From Flaccisagitta enflata (Eukaryota > Chaetognatha > Sagittoidea > Aphragmophora), in NCBI GenBank assembly GCA_965153355.1, contig OZ231126.1, forward strand, positions 9,424,001-9,488,000: a stretch of 64,000 nt of DNA, in the 5' to 3' direction. This document shows positions 12,078 through 26,757 of the stretch, piece after piece. The position numbers and the translations under genes were made by a program. Position 1 is the first letter of the stretch, and each line of letters opens with the position of its first letter. Under the pieces are notes generated by a model. The model did not search any database. It saw only the letters and a list, made by a program, of their open reading frames with translations, and was not told where the DNA came from.

Positions 12078-13128
12078 ATGACTCAGGCGGGATGGATCTT
12101 GGCAGAAGTGGAAAAATGTCTGCGGCAATTGATGGATGGAGATCCAAATGTGCCAATCCCTATTTCAGATAAGCAAGATGATGCGCCGTGGCAGAAAGGT
12201 GTTGGGCGTCTCACAGCTCTGGCTGGAAGCGTCTTCATTTCATCTGCGGCAGAAAATTCAAAGCTCTTGAAGCAAACACCTCGTCAATTGGTCTCATGCA
12301 AGCTAAACTTTACGATCCATTGGGTTTTGGAGCCCGGCGCATACATGGCAGCGACATCTTCAACTCTGTAGTCACAGGGGAGTGGGATGGGATTCGCCAT
12401 GGAAGAGCGTCGAGGAATCTTTCTTCCGCTATACTTCATCTTGGCCTCTTCTACAACAATATCGAATTGAGCGCTGGTGGAATGGCGGCGTAGACAGCAG
12501 CGACATTGCGGAAATCACGATCGAGATCTTTTGCGATGCTGCAGCTCCAAAAGGCGGATATGGAGCAGTTGCATGTCGACAAGTCAGCCGAGATGGAAGA
12601 TGTTCTGTTTCGTTCCTTGCCTCCAAATCTCACGTCATCCCACTCAATCCAAGCAGTGGCTTCTCATCACAGCAGCGTTCACCAACAATGGGAATTGTAT
12701 CATGAAAAGCAGTGCCCAGCTCAACGGCCGTCGGAAGGACCATCAACTTGGACAATCTCACCGTCAGATTTTGGTCTGATTCTGAATCTGCACTGAGGAT
12801 GGTTTACAATCCGGCAAGACCGAGGCCTGTATTCTTCGCCAATCGTGTCTCCAAGATCCATAGTGGGTCTGATCCTCAGCAGTGGCGCTGGGTTGACTCG
12901 TCAAATAACCCGGCGGACCACTGCAGCAGAGGCATCCAGGCCCATGAAGCCGAAAAATGGCGTCAATTCCATCACGGCCCTGCATTTTTGCGTCTTCCCG
13001 AAGATCAATGGCCAAAGACGAACATCGCGACGTGCCCTATTTCTGCACAAGTCGCCGCTCTTTACGTGGCTGAAAGTGAAAAGAAACAAGTGGCTGACGC
13101 GATACTTCTTACAGCAGCGCCTCTCTGA
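12078..13128 (+). pseudogene. BEL/Pao RT-connection and RNase H region (broken)
   Basis: Three frames cover this part. QAKLYDPLGFGA is the conserved post-RT block of Pao polyproteins. EIFCDAAAPKGGYGAVACR and SFLASKSHVIPLN carry the first RNase H aspartate region. VRFWSDSESALRM, FANRVSKIHSG, WVDSSNNPADHCSRG and GPAFLRLPEDQWP are the later RNase H and linker blocks in the usual order. At least two frameshifts separate them. Confidence 0.85.
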
Positions 13129-13179
13129 GAAGATGGATGTACAAATTGCGGATCATCGGCATGATTCTCGTAAGTAATC

Positions 13180-13760
13180 CAAGAGGTAGAGAGAGCGTAT
13201 CCAAGGCGAGGAGCACGAGCAGCAAAGGATCTCCTTCCTAAACCGGAAGTGACGCATGGCGTATTTGAGGAGGCGCGCAAACAGCTCGTCAAGTCAATGC
13301 AGCGGCATCTGTATCGACGTCTTCGAACAATTGGAGGTTGGGAAAACGTCTTCAAGCCAGAAAGCCGTCATGACTTTATCATCAAAAACAAAGAGATGCG
13401 AAAATTGAATCCTTTCATCGGCGACGTCGGTATCATTAACATCTGCAGCCGATTGGAAAACGCCGACATCGCTCATGCCTTAAATTTCCCTTCATCCTGC
13501 CGCCAAAAGGCGAGAATGTGAAATCATTAATTCGCCATTATCATCATAATGAATTTCACGCGGTGCAAAGCATGCATTGTGTCAATTACGCCAATTTGTG
13601 TGGATTGCAAAAGGTCTTCAGGCCGTCAAGAGCGTCGTCAACACGTGCTTGAGATGCCAGAAGAACTTTAAAAAGAACACAAATCAGCAAATGGCCAATC
13701 TCCCATCAAATAACGTCAAATAAAGCACCTGTCTTTTATAAGAGACTGGATTGGACGTCG
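13180..13760 (+). pseudogene. BEL/Pao integrase N-terminal zinc-binding region (broken)
   Basis: RKLNPFIGDVGIINICSRLE matches the conserved block before the Pao integrase. After a frameshift, a histidine pair (YHHNEFH type) precedes WIAKGLQAVKSVVNTCLRCQ, giving the H-H-C-C zinc-binding arrangement. Catalytic core sequence further right (to about 14290) is too disrupted to read as a domain. Confidence 0.75.
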
Positions 13761-14446
13761 TAAAGACATTTCATAGTAAAAATGAGCAGGGCGTGCTGAT
13801 GCAAGGTGTGGATCGCAGTGTTCACCTGTTTCGTGTCTCCTTGCGTCCGTAATGAATTGCTCTTCAACATGTCAGCCGATCTGATATTAAATGCAATCAT
13901 CAGCACTGCAGCAGGCGCCCCGAGTGCCGTTTCTTACCTCAGATTATGGAGAGCAGATCTAGTCAGCGCAGCTTAATGTCTCCAAGAAAAATGGAAGCCC
14001 CAGGAACCGCTCATTAACTCCTGAATTGCAGCTGACATGACCTTCGGTGGGATTTTATCACGCCGAGAACACCTCACTATGGAGGGGTGTGGGAGAGAAT
14101 CATCGCTCTCTTTAAGCGCCATCTTGCTTCCATCTCGGCTGGCGCCATCACTCACGTGTGCATGTCCAACACTGCCGTCAAATCTGAAGTTGAAGGAATT
14201 CTCAATGCCGTCTCTAACAACCATGATGATCAAATGACTCACAAGCCATACACACAGAATCCCATCCTCAATCATTAACACATCCTAAGGCCATACCCCT
14301 CTGGATCTGGTGCAACAAGGTCAACTCAGCTATGCGACTCATGAAGATTCAATGGAAGGCGTGTAATCGCGTGTGGATGCATTTGGAAATCGTGGAGGAA
14401 TTAGAATATTTGTCGCTTCTTCACCTTGTGAGAAGCAAATGGTAGA

Positions 14447-14614
14447 GATCCGAGAGACTTATGACTTAGAATGACTTAGAATAACCTAACATGACTAAGA
14501 ATAACAAAAAGTAATAAAAAAAATAAAGTTGGACCAATGGACCGACGGACAAACGGACCAACGGACCAACGGACGGACGGACAAAGCGGGTTGTAGAGTT
14601 GCGTGCACGCGTCT
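14447..14614 (+). mobile_element. HL1 element, 5' truncated
   Basis: GAGACTTATGACTTAGAATG body as in 62767-62980, a GACC/GACG tract, CAAAGCGGGTTGTAGAG and a decayed hairpin GTTGCGTGCACGCGTCT before AAAAA. The CAAG end and subterminal motif are missing. Confidence 0.7.
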
Positions 14615-14619
14615 AAAAA

Positions 14620-14923
14620 CATGGCCAAGTGAAGGCTAATAAGTGCGCCTTGCTTATAAGAACTTTTACGAATGAAATCAAATAGGAATGAATGAATGTA
14701 TCAAATGTAAACAAATGAAAATGTGGAATGAATGAATGAATGAATGAATGGAAATGAAAGTTACAAAGCTTGAAAGGTGATAGGAATGAAGAAATATTAG
14801 CTAGAATCAATGCTGCGCATTTCAAACGGCTCATGTGACCAACTGACTGGACCAACCACCAACCGACCAACCAACCGACGGATATGACTCTTAAAGAAGT
14901 GCGAGGACGCCGAGGGTGCACTT
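14620..14923 (+). mobile_element. HL3-like element
   Basis: It follows directly on the A-run of the preceding HL1 element. The 5' end CATGGCCAAGTGAAGGC is followed by subterminal AAGTGCGCC, an AATG-rich body, a CCAACCGACC tract and a hairpin with arms AAGTGC and GCACTT. The arm sequence AAGTGC recurs at the subterminal position, as in the other families. Confidence 0.6.
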
Positions 14924-15249
14924 GAAGATATGGTCAAATTAGGTAATTCAATCCGGTGCACTTGTTTTTCCCCACAAGAACAAATCTATAATTCAAGCTT
15001 ACTCGAGCTAAAACATATAAAACCATACCCACACCTAACCCTCACCCTAATCCCTACTCTATCCCTAACCCAAACCCCACCCCTAACCCTAAAACATTAC
15101 CCGCTTAAAAACACTTAAAAACAAAAGACACGGATTGTCATTGCGAACGTGACCGAAAATATTATACTGTCTAGTTGTATGCGAAATCTTATGTTGCTAC
15201 GGATGGTTTCTTGATGTTAACATTATTCTCAAATCAACAATTCCTTTTT

Positions 15250-15430
15250 AGTCGCGTGCACACGTCTCAACACCCCGCTTTGTCCGTCGGTCGGTCAGTC
15301 GGTCTGTCCACTTTACTTTTTTTATGATTTTATTTTTGAACCTCACTGCTCCTGCCCAAATGATCTAGTGACCTCAAATATGGCCCCTGCCCACCCGCAC
15401 GCGACTTTGGTAGCCGTGTATCCAGCCTTG
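15250..15430 (-). mobile_element. HL1 element, duplicate of 240-420
   Basis: Same element carried by the block duplication, with one or two substitutions. Confidence 0.8.
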
Positions 15431-16079
15431 TTAGAAACAAAAGTAGGTTTACAGTTTAAAGAATAGGTTTTTAGTCTATTGAATTTGGTAGGGGTTTTCA
15501 TGACTCAAGGTTAACTAAACAAATTAACTTCAGATTTCATCGGCGCATGTTAGGGCTCATTAGTCATTCTTCACAAGAAACAACCTTGGGGGCTTGAGTA
15601 TCTCAGCTATTGATTATCCTACAGGCCTGTCTGATTTTGTTTAAACATTGATTCCTTTTGAATATGAAATCTTCCTGTTCACAACTTCACAGTGTGATCG
15701 GCCTCAGCTGTAAGATTATATTAAAAATCCTGTTTGAACTACTATTGTTTAAAAAGAAAATTCTATGGAGGAGTTATGCGAAAATAGGTGAATATGTATC
15801 TTATTTGGATGATTTTTTTAGAAGTCAAATTTAAGCAAGGTAAACAAAAATAAGCTCTATTGCCCTTAACATACTATGATATTGTTATTTTTATTTTCTG
15901 AAAAAATTAATTTTTTTAATGAATTTTACATTTGAGGCTATTCATCCTGTGTAGGTTTAAAATGCCATGTCTCTAAAACAGAATTCAATTTTTTTTTTAC
16001 AGAATTGTTTTTTTTTAATGATAAATGTACTAAAACAATTGTTTCCCATTCTCTTGAATGATATGGCTGATATACTTAC

Positions 16080-16259
16080 TTTGTTGGTAAGTTGGTGCGA
16101 TGGGTTTTGGAGGTGATTGGGACTTGGTAGCTCTTGGCGGCGGAATTGGAGAGGGAGTGTTTCTCAATGCGGGGTTGTAAAGTAGGTTGGAAGCTGTAAG
16201 ACTCGTTCCCGGGGCGCCACTACCCATCTGAATCAGTGCCTTCTTTGTTACGTCGGGAC
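16080..16259 (-). CDS. Probable junctophilin proline-rich exon, copy B
   Basis: This 180-bp exon is phase 1 on both sides, with acceptor TTGTCTCAG and donor A/GTAAGTATAT, both close to consensus. It encodes PDVTKKALIQMGSG, APGTSLTASNLLYNPALRN and a Pro/Ser/Lys-rich end with PSPIPPPRATKSQSPPKP. It fits in phase after the exon at 17804-17893. The low-complexity Pro/Ser/basic character resembles the junctophilin divergent region, which is not conserved in sequence between phyla, so the gene assignment is inference from strand, order and phase. The other copy (1621-1800) is identical by eye. Confidence 0.55.
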
Positions 16260-16484
16260 CTGAGACAACAACAACAACAGACACCAATTCATAATCTGTC
16301 TGGTACGTGTTGTTTTGGGAAACATGTTCCACTTTGTTCCAGGGAATGAATAGGTGTTAATAATTGATGTGCTGGCTGCTGAACGAAGAAAAAGGGCCAT
16401 GCCATGCATAACACAATTGTAACACACAAGACCCTTTCCTTGATCCCATCCGAATGTGCGTTTTAGCTCGTTCTCTTTTGTAAA

Positions 16485-16627
16485 CAAGGCCGGATACGCG
16501 ATTTAAAAGTAGTCACTCTCAGGTGGGCAGGGGCAGTAATGGTCAGAAATCAATGTAATAATCAACCCACGGACCTACGGCCTACGGATAAATTCTCTCA
16601 GGAAGTCGCTTACCAAGCGACAAAAAC
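16485..16627 (+). mobile_element. Decayed HL1-type element (copy B)
   Basis: Block-duplicate counterpart of 2025-2167 with the same termini and hairpin. Confidence 0.65.
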
Positions 16628-16804
16628 TATGCACAAAAACTATCTTCCAAAAAAAAAAAAAGCAAAAAAGGAAAAAAAAAGCATCTGATGCTTTGAAAAC
16701 ATCTTTTTGATGAAATGTGCTTTATGGGATTGGTAAGCTGAACGCGACCTCACACATCTGAGAGGTGCTGTTTAAAGACAAAGATCCCAGTGTGTGTGTG
16801 TATG

Positions 16805-16878
<74 letters not shown>

Positions 16879-17285
16879 TCATTTCAACTTAAGGCTGACC
16901 AGTACTTGCGACCATAGTTATTGCGTTAAAGTAGCAATTATTGTCATCAATCTCACAGAATGAAGAATGAACGAACAGTCATCATTTTTGCGGACTATCA
17001 AATCCTTGAGTCGTCGCTTTTTTGGTGAGAATGAACCGATTGAACCATTTATTGATGAACTCAATTTTTTGTCATTGAAGTTTGAACACACGAGCATATC
17101 TCAACCGGGAAAAATGGTGATAGTGAAGAACAGAAAAATAAAGTAAAAGGGGGAAAATCATTCTCGAATGAAGCTCAACTGATTTCATTCAATGCGCATG
17201 CGCTGATGTCGATCTTTGTCAGATTTCGAGGTTACAACTCGTTTCATATACTTTCATAAAATATAAATACATGATCGTCACCATA

Positions 17286-17612
17286 CAGTCAATGGACAGA
17301 GCGGGAATGATGTAGGTATATATGGCTGGTGCTAATTGAAATTATATCCCGGATGATAAAAAATTGCAATTAACAACAGGTTGTTGATTGAACAAATTTG
17401 GTAGATTCATGATTTTGTAAAATTTTAAATTGTTTCTTAAGTCACACTTATGCCATATACTACTAAGTAATTAATATGAATATCTAATAACTAATATATT
17501 AAATGAATGATTTGAATTATCACAAAAAGTACATAATGTGAAATATCAAAAATAGACAAGATAAAAACCAGCCATATGACCCGTGTCACATCCGTGTTTT
17601 GTCCACCGACTG
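17286..17612. mobile_element. Tc1/mariner-like MITE, diverged (copy B)
   Basis: Block duplicate of 2856-3179 with a 3-bp insertion. Confidence 0.7.
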
Positions 17613-17803
17613 AACAATTATATCAATGTATATAACTACCTTCTTCCTCGCTATTTTGGTCGAAAAGGATAAGTCCAGAAGAGGGGTCTGTAAGACATTT
17701 GTTTGGTTATATAACGCGTCAAGATTGATAATTCTACAAGATCAAATACAATCACGACTTCATGACGATGACGATGAGGACACCCGTTGAGGTGAATACT
17801 TAC

Positions 17804-17893
17804 TGTAAGAAGCCCCGGGCGGCTCTTCTTCCAAGGCTTTAAGCTCTTTTGACAAAGGCTGATCTCTTTGTCTTCTTTGACACCATAGGACGC
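17804..17893 (-). CDS. Probable junctophilin divergent-region exon, copy B
   Basis: This 90-bp symmetric phase-1 exon fits directly after exon 5 and encodes GVLWCQRRQRDQPLSKELK followed by ALEEEPPGASYS. The acceptor is the first AG (AAAAG) after an AG-free stretch of about 75 bp that runs from a CAA repeat through CTAAC branch-point-like sites. The donor is ACA/GTAAGTAT. The acidic, proline-containing composition suits the junctophilin divergent region, but no conserved motif proves membership. Identity with the copy at 3371-3460 is complete by eye. It could belong to a different minus-strand gene, or be a fortuitous open stretch. Confidence 0.5.
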
Positions 17894-18241
17894 CTTTTGA
17901 CGCCCCAGTAGGAGTTAGTGAGGTTACAGATGGATTAGTTGGATTCCAATGATGTTATAAGTTGTTGTTGTTGTTGTTGTTGATGTTATTAGTCAAACGG
18001 GTAAAAGAGAGAAAACAATAAAAGCTGCGTGAAAACAATCCAATTCCCGAATCGGCAATGATGAATGTTGTTGACTGTTATGATCGGGTGTGTCAATATG
18101 CAAAAGGTTTTTTGATCAGATGGTCACCATCAGGGATTGTTGGGCCATTATTCTAAGATATTTACCATATTTTTTTTCCAAATTTCATTCATCTTCAGTT
18201 TTTTTCTAAATCCCCATTTAGCACTTAATTTATATATTGTA

Positions 18242-19712
<1,471 letters not shown>

Positions 19713-20415
19713 TAGTGCAGCTGGTTTTGCACCTGGATTATTGATAACAAGGAAAAGAATCAAAACACATTGATTCTTTTATTCTTTATACTAAAAAAAA
19801 TTAGTCAAAATCTACTGCTTTTATATAAGATGATTTAGTAAAAGAAAAAACATAATTTTTAAAATGATTCCTTAGTTTCATTTTCAACAAAACTGGGTGC
19901 AGTCGCTAAAAGTTTATATATTTTTGACAATCTTTACATGCGCTAAAAAAATAGATGATGATTGAAATTGAAACAAATAAAAACGGTAAGTGTCTTGGAA
20001 TTAATGTCTTCATACTCTCTGATGATAATGAGCTGATCAAAAGACCTTTTGCATATTTACACACCCGACTGTTATGGGTTATTTCAATCTATCACCATAT
20101 TACATTTTTGCTTGTTGACGAATATCATGTTGATGAATATCAAGTGTTTAACATAAACATGACATTGATCGAGTTTGGAAAAGTGCCGATAGAAAAAGTA
20201 GGCCCATTCTGACATTACGGTAGCTTTTCCCCTCCATCTATCCCACAATGATATTGCTTTACCTATTGCCTTTGACTGGTTGCACGGGCCATTTAACATG
20301 GTCGTCCGTTATGATGTTGCCTTTGGTCATCTGTCTGTGGTTTCTTATTTGCGCATTTTTAAGAATGTGTCTTTTGCTTTCCTTCTGTTCCCATCCCTGT
20401 CTGTCTAGGCCTGTT

Positions 20416-20480
<65 letters not shown>

Positions 20481-20983
20481 ACCCACTCGGCGTTGCGCCC
20501 GTTGCCTGACCTAGACTGCAAACGTTTCCTTGCTCCGCCCACAATCACTTTGATGAAATTCCTGTTCTAATTCGAACCCGATTTTTTCCTTCTTTTTTCC
20601 ATCTCAAATTGTAATCATTCATTGAAATCTTTCAGCTTCTGTTTGTTTTAGAGCGAACAATCCTCCCCCTTTCTCAAAATCACTCCATGGGAGCGAGTGG
20701 GCCCCCCCCCTCCCCAAAAAAAAGAATCGATGTATGTCATAATTATAAATTGATATCTCACTCTCCAAGAGCTGGTAACTGTCACGTAATTATCTATCGA
20801 TCAAAGAGTATGATAGCGATGTATCATATTGCGGTTATTAGTTTTAACTTTCGGTGATAACTGTTAGGTCCGTACTAGTCTAGGATGTTATGATGTGTGT
20901 GTTTTGACATGTTATAATGTTAGTATCGTTTGTATGCAAACGCGGATTGGAAAACATCCAAATGCTGATTAACGTTTGTTGGA

Positions 20984-21013
20984 AAAAAGTCGAATTACGT
21001 AATTCGACTTTTT
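20984..21013. other. 30-bp perfect palindrome at the block boundary
   Basis: AAAAAGTCGAATTACG and its complement meet at 20998/20999. In copy A (6514-6531) only the left arm and part of the right arm survive, and unrelated sequence follows. Confidence 0.9.
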
Positions 21014-21333
21014 GAAACGTATAGGAGAAATAAAGTTTTCCATTTTCGGTTTGAGGCAATTTTAGCAAGTTGTGCAGTTTTGGGGCTGGGATGATACATT
21101 TTTTGATATTCACAGCTAAGAAAGAGCTGATTTTTCTCGTTCAAATGGCGCCAACCAGAAGTCTCTATGATGATTAGTTTAGGAGTTAAAAATTTTTTAA
21201 TCTATTTTTATTTTTCGCATTTTTGAAAAATTCGATATTTTTCATTGATCCGCTAATTCGGACCTATGTAACATGAGAAAATAGTCAAGATGTTACAGAA
21301 ATTGACTGCAAGTTTTATGACGCATTTTACTCA

Positions 21334-21972
<639 letters not shown>

Positions 21973-22011
21973 ACTAGATAAGATTAATAGACAACCAATC
22001 GCGGAGAAATG

Positions 22012-22237
22012 TGACCATTTCCATCATAGATGGTAACTCTAAAATCTTAAGATGATCAGACAAGGGTTACTCATGGCCGCAACCCCTCCCCATTCCCATT
22101 ATAAAAGATAGGAAGCTGCAGAGGCCAAATTCCTTCCTGTATATTTTCTATGGCAAATGAGGGGGGGTTGCGGCCATGAGTAAACTTCATTTGATTGCTA
22201 CCAGATTTTAGGGTTATCATCTGTGATGGAAATGGTC
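22012..22237. mobile_element. Foldback MITE in intron 4/5 region
   Basis: Long imperfect inverted repeats of about 70 bp: GACCATTTCCATCATAGATG at the left matches the inverted right end, and ACTCATGGCCGCAACCCC recurs inverted nearer the centre. No clear target duplication. Confidence 0.75.
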
Positions 22238-22292
22238 TTATTTCTCCCGCGAGGGAGACCAGATTCAAATATGACCATATTTCCAGTCACCC

Positions 22293-22293
<1 letters not shown>

Positions 22294-22355
<62 letters not shown>

Positions 22356-22378
22356 TACACACACACACACACACACTC
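22294..22378 (+). repeat. CA array
   Basis: (AC)n with two ATAC interruptions. Confidence 0.95.
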
Positions 22379-22729
22379 ACTCCAAGACAGAGAAAGACTA
22401 AGAGAAAGAATAGACACCTGTAGATTGAATAATGAAAACAGACAGGCAGTCAACCAGGCAGCATGAGATGCACGCACAGAAGAACATGCACTGAAAAGAA
22501 GAAACTCTCATTTACGACTTTTTTCCGGTCGGCGATTAGCCGCTTTTATTGGTATGTATTGTGTTGTGTTATAAATGTTGTACTTGGGTCATGTTTAGCG
22601 TTTCATGATATGTATATAGGATTGTAATTGTCAGTATTGTTCTATCGTTTTGTTATGTGTTTATCACAAGGTTTCTCGTTTTGTTTTTGTGTTAAGCTCG
22701 TGTTAAGTTGTGTTGAAAGATAAGCCAAC

Positions 22730-22848
22730 CTGGTTGATAGAATGAAGGCGCGTAGAGTTTTGCCTGCACTCTGGCCTTGGACATGTCCTGCCTCGTCGTT
22801 TCGGCAGTTTGATCCGCATTTTCAGCTTTCCCCCGCGCCATCGCCGTC
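22730..22848 (-). CDS. jph: Junctophilin exon 5, helix to FYQPG
   Basis: The first base completes the Arg codon (CG-G) of exon 4. The exon then reads TAMARGKAENADQTAETTRQ, DMSKARVQAKLYAPSFYQPG. Vertebrate junctophilin has TAHARAKADAADQAA, a similar helix, and SPDFYQPG at the same place, so identity is secure despite the small size (119 bp). The acceptor is TTTTGTTAG with AG at 22850-22849. The end is set at CCA-G before GTTGGC (donor 22729), a weak donor, because read-through meets a stop after 12 more codons. It leaves in phase 1. An HL1 element begins 22 bp upstream of the exon (22871), so the branch-point region is supplied by that element. Confidence 0.9.
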
Positions 22849-22870
22849 CTAACAAAAGCACGGCAAGGTA

Positions 22871-23112
22871 CAAGGTCATTAGACCTAAGTCGCGTGCGTC
22901 GGCACTTTCAAAAAAAGTCAGGCAGACAGACAGACAAACGATTCTTTTCAAAAAGACATTTGAAACAGCTATTTACAACTCCAAGCTTCTTCTCCACTAC
23001 TTAGAGACGTTAAAACGCGGTAAAAAGCCTTTAAAACGACTTTGTGACCGACGGACCGACGGACCGACGGACGGACCGAAAAGTGGCTTATAGAGTCGCG
23101 TAGCACGCGACT
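22871..23112 (+). mobile_element. HL1b element next to junctophilin exon 5
   Basis: Starts CAAGGTCATTAGACC (stem GGTC/GACC), subterminal AAGTCGCGTGC, a GACA tract and a GACC/GACG tract, GTGGCTTATAGAG, hairpin with right arm GCACGCGACT, then AAAAA. Subterminal and right arm are exact complements over 10 bases. Confidence 0.85.
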
Positions 23113-23194
23113 AAAAACAGCATTAGGTGAGTGGATGGTTTCAGCACAGATCAACCGAACTGAAAACCCTCAAAAAACAGAATTTGCTCTTTTT

Positions 23195-23298
23195 AGGTGC
23201 GACAAAGCACCTCTATAACTGGCTGTGTCCGTTGGTCGGTTGGTTACGCATTCGTTTGACGATCCACACGTCGCACCTTATTGGCCTACTTGGCCTTG
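23195..23298 (-). mobile_element. HL3 element, 104 bp minimal copy
   Basis: Minus orientation: CAAGGCCAAGTAGGCC (stem GGCC/GGCC), subterminal AGGTGCGAC, a short GGAC/CAACC tract, TTATAG, and a terminal hairpin with right arm GTCGCACCT before AAAAA. The 9-bp subterminal motif is the exact complement of the right arm. It is the shortest apparently complete copy in the window. Confidence 0.8.
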
Positions 23299-23587
23299 TT
23301 TATTGTAAAGGTACCCCTTTGGGAGTTATTCAAGAGTCCCAAATATTTTTGATCTCGGACCCATATTTTGTAACAAAAAAAACCGTAGCTCAGCCATTTT
23401 TTATGATAAAAGAACAATGTTGGTGTCAACGGCAAAAACGAGGCAGGGTACAAAAACAGTATCAGTTACATTGGCACACTGCAGCAATTGCGATCACAGA
23501 GGCTGCAATGTTTAAAACTAGACCAAAAGGTGATGTCATTTATCAATTATTCTTTTTTATCATCGCTGTGTGCAAAAAGTCGCGTTG

Positions 23588-24080
<493 letters not shown>

Positions 24081-24354
24081 ACAGAGAACGAGAATGACAA
24101 CATGAGTTCTTCTCATATTATAAAGGCGAGAGAATAATGCACCTGAGCCTGAGCCTTGGAACATGATCCCTTTAACAATATTGCCTCTCAGCGAAACTAG
24201 AGAATTCATTCTATCGACTTTGCAAGATCCGTCTTCACTTCATGACTATTTAGATCCTATTAATTCTCTTTCATAACTCGCAATTTGAAAATGAGATTTT
24301 TTTTTGTTCTCAGTATTAGTTATATAAACCCAATTGGGTCTCGTTAGCGATCTC

Positions 24355-24440
24355 AATCCGTGTCTTTTGTTTTTAAGCGGGTAATGTTAGTAGGGTTAGG
24401 GGTGAGTTTTAGGGTTAGGGGTAGGATTTAGGGCTAGGCG
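24355..24440 (-). repeat. Degenerate TTAGGG-rich repeat, inverted relative to position 1
   Basis: AGCGGGTAATGTTAG, AGGGTTAGGGGTGAG and AGGGTTAGGGGTAGG, preceded by CAATCCGTGTCTTTTG, correspond to 1-135 in reverse. Confidence 0.6.
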
Positions 24441-24726
24441 TGGGTCTGGTTTAATGTTTCAGCTCCTTTAATTGTTTCAGCCACAATCCATGGAATTTCA
24501 TACTGATGGGGAAAGATCGTTTCCTACTCTATTTTCCTCTCGCGTGAATCGACAGACAGCAGTTTATAGAGTCGCGTGAGCGTGACTTGAAAATTAATGA
24601 AGACATCAAAATCACCCAAGTATGAAATTTTAAGCATTAAAAATCTGTTGCCTTCTTTTTTTTTCAAATCGATGATTGTCAGATTTTAAAAATCTTCATC
24701 TTAGTGCGCGATTTTTCACTATCAAG

Positions 24727-25865
24727 TTAACAGGGTCCAGAAATGTGTAAAAAGCGTGATAGAATTTCATCCACCTGTCACAAGACCAACTAAAGGGTGG
24801 GGAATGAGCTCAGTCTGTCAAAAATTTTCTCTGGTCAATACTTGGGATGCTACTGATGAATATCTCATTCGAGTGTGTCAAAATGCAAAAGGTTTTTTGA
24901 TCAGATGGTCATCATCAGGGATTGTTTGGGATATTAATTCTAAGATACTTACCATTTTTGTTTCTTCAAATTTCATTCATCTTCCTTTTTTTTCTAAATC
25001 CTCATTTAGCCCCTAATTGGTATATTTTAGTGCAGCTGATTTTGCACCTGGATTATTGATGACAAAGAAAAGAATCAAAACACATTGGTTCTTTTATTCT
25101 TTATACTATAAAAGAATTAGTCAAAATCTTGTGCTTTTATACAAGATGATTTAGTAATAGAAAAAACATAATTTTTAAATTGATTTATTAGTCTCATTTT
25201 CAACAAAACTGGGTCCAGTTGCTAAAAGTATATATATTTTTGACAATCTTTACATGGGCTAAAAAAACGGAAGATGATTGAAATTGAAAAAAATAAATAT
25301 GGTAAGTTTCTTGTACTCCCTGATAAAGATGAGCTGATCAAAAGACCTTTTGCATATTGACAGACCCGAATATCTCATGCATATCTCAGGTCAAAAGGCT
25401 ATATGAGGTTAAAATTTCATAATGGGAAAATCAAAAATCTGATGGTAGATTCAAATTCTTTGCAAAAAAATGTTTTTCTTTTTTTTATATTCCAACTAGA
25501 ACATGATCTAATCTGATGTCAAAGGTCATATTCGGGTTAAATCTGCTCTTTTGTCTAAAATTTGGTTTATGGCAATGTTTGATGATAATTTTGACTATGT
25601 TCAGGATGGAATATCAAAAAAAAAAAAAGAAATTTTCTTTTAGCAGTTTTTACAAGAATTCTGAATCTGCAATCAGATTCTGGTATTTCTTATTTTGAAA
25701 TTTTGACCTGATATAATCTTTTGACCTGAGATATGCAACAGTAGCGTCCCTAATATTGACCAGAGAAAACTTTTGACAGACTGAGCTCATTCCCCACCCT
25801 TTAATTGGTCTTGTGAGAGGTGGATGAAATTCTATCACGCTTTTTACACATTTCTGGACCCTGTT
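24727..25865. mobile_element. Long-TIR element with 9-bp target duplication (MULE/foldback-like)
   Basis: The outer arms of about 130 bp are inverted (AACAGGGTCCAGAAATGTG at both ends), and a second inverted pair lies inside (25376-25485 with 25620-25735). ACTATCAAG flanks both ends (24718-24726, 25866-25874). The long arms plus 9-bp duplication suit Mutator-like elements. No transposase. Interior sequence recurs in the duplicated block at 3652-3808 and 5150-5505. Confidence 0.75.
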
Positions 25866-25916
25866 ACTATCAAGGTCTGATCATCACACTCCTCAAATAT
25901 CTTACAACCATGCCAT

Positions 25917-25920
<4 letters not shown>

Positions 25921-26000
<80 letters not shown>

Positions 26001-26051
26001 TCACTCACTCACTCACTCACTCACTCACTCACTCACTCACTCACTCACTCA
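25921..26051 (+). repeat. CT/CA/TCAC compound microsatellite at the exon 4 donor
   Basis: On the minus strand (TGAG)n, then (TG)n, then (AG)n. The first TGAG unit forms part of the GTGAGT donor. Confidence 0.95.
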
Positions 26052-26052
26052 C

Positions 26053-26556
<504 letters not shown>

Positions 26557-26757
26557 GACAGAGACAGAGGCATATGATTTGAGAGAGAGCATGAATTAAA
26601 TGAAAATGAATTCGCCTAAATGGCGGTTTCATTGCTCTGATTATTTTCCTACCCGCTGTGCAATGTATATGGCTCTATATGGAGACACTTGAGTGAAAAT
26701 GATCAATCTGACTGTCCAATAAGTCCATTACATAAGTTATTGTGAATCTACACTTAC

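Larger units (their letters stand above)
6532..14440 (+). mobile_element. Degenerate BEL/Pao-type retroelement internal region
   Basis: The interval is GC-richer than its surroundings and reads gag-like, protease, reverse transcriptase, RNase H and integrase parts in BEL/Pao order on the plus strand, spread over three frames by frameshifts and stops. No LTR pair is recognisable at either side; the flanks are the truncated duplicate block on the left and HL elements on the right. It lies antisense within the junctophilin gene between the two duplicated exon pairs. It is a dead copy by its breaks alone. Confidence 0.85.
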
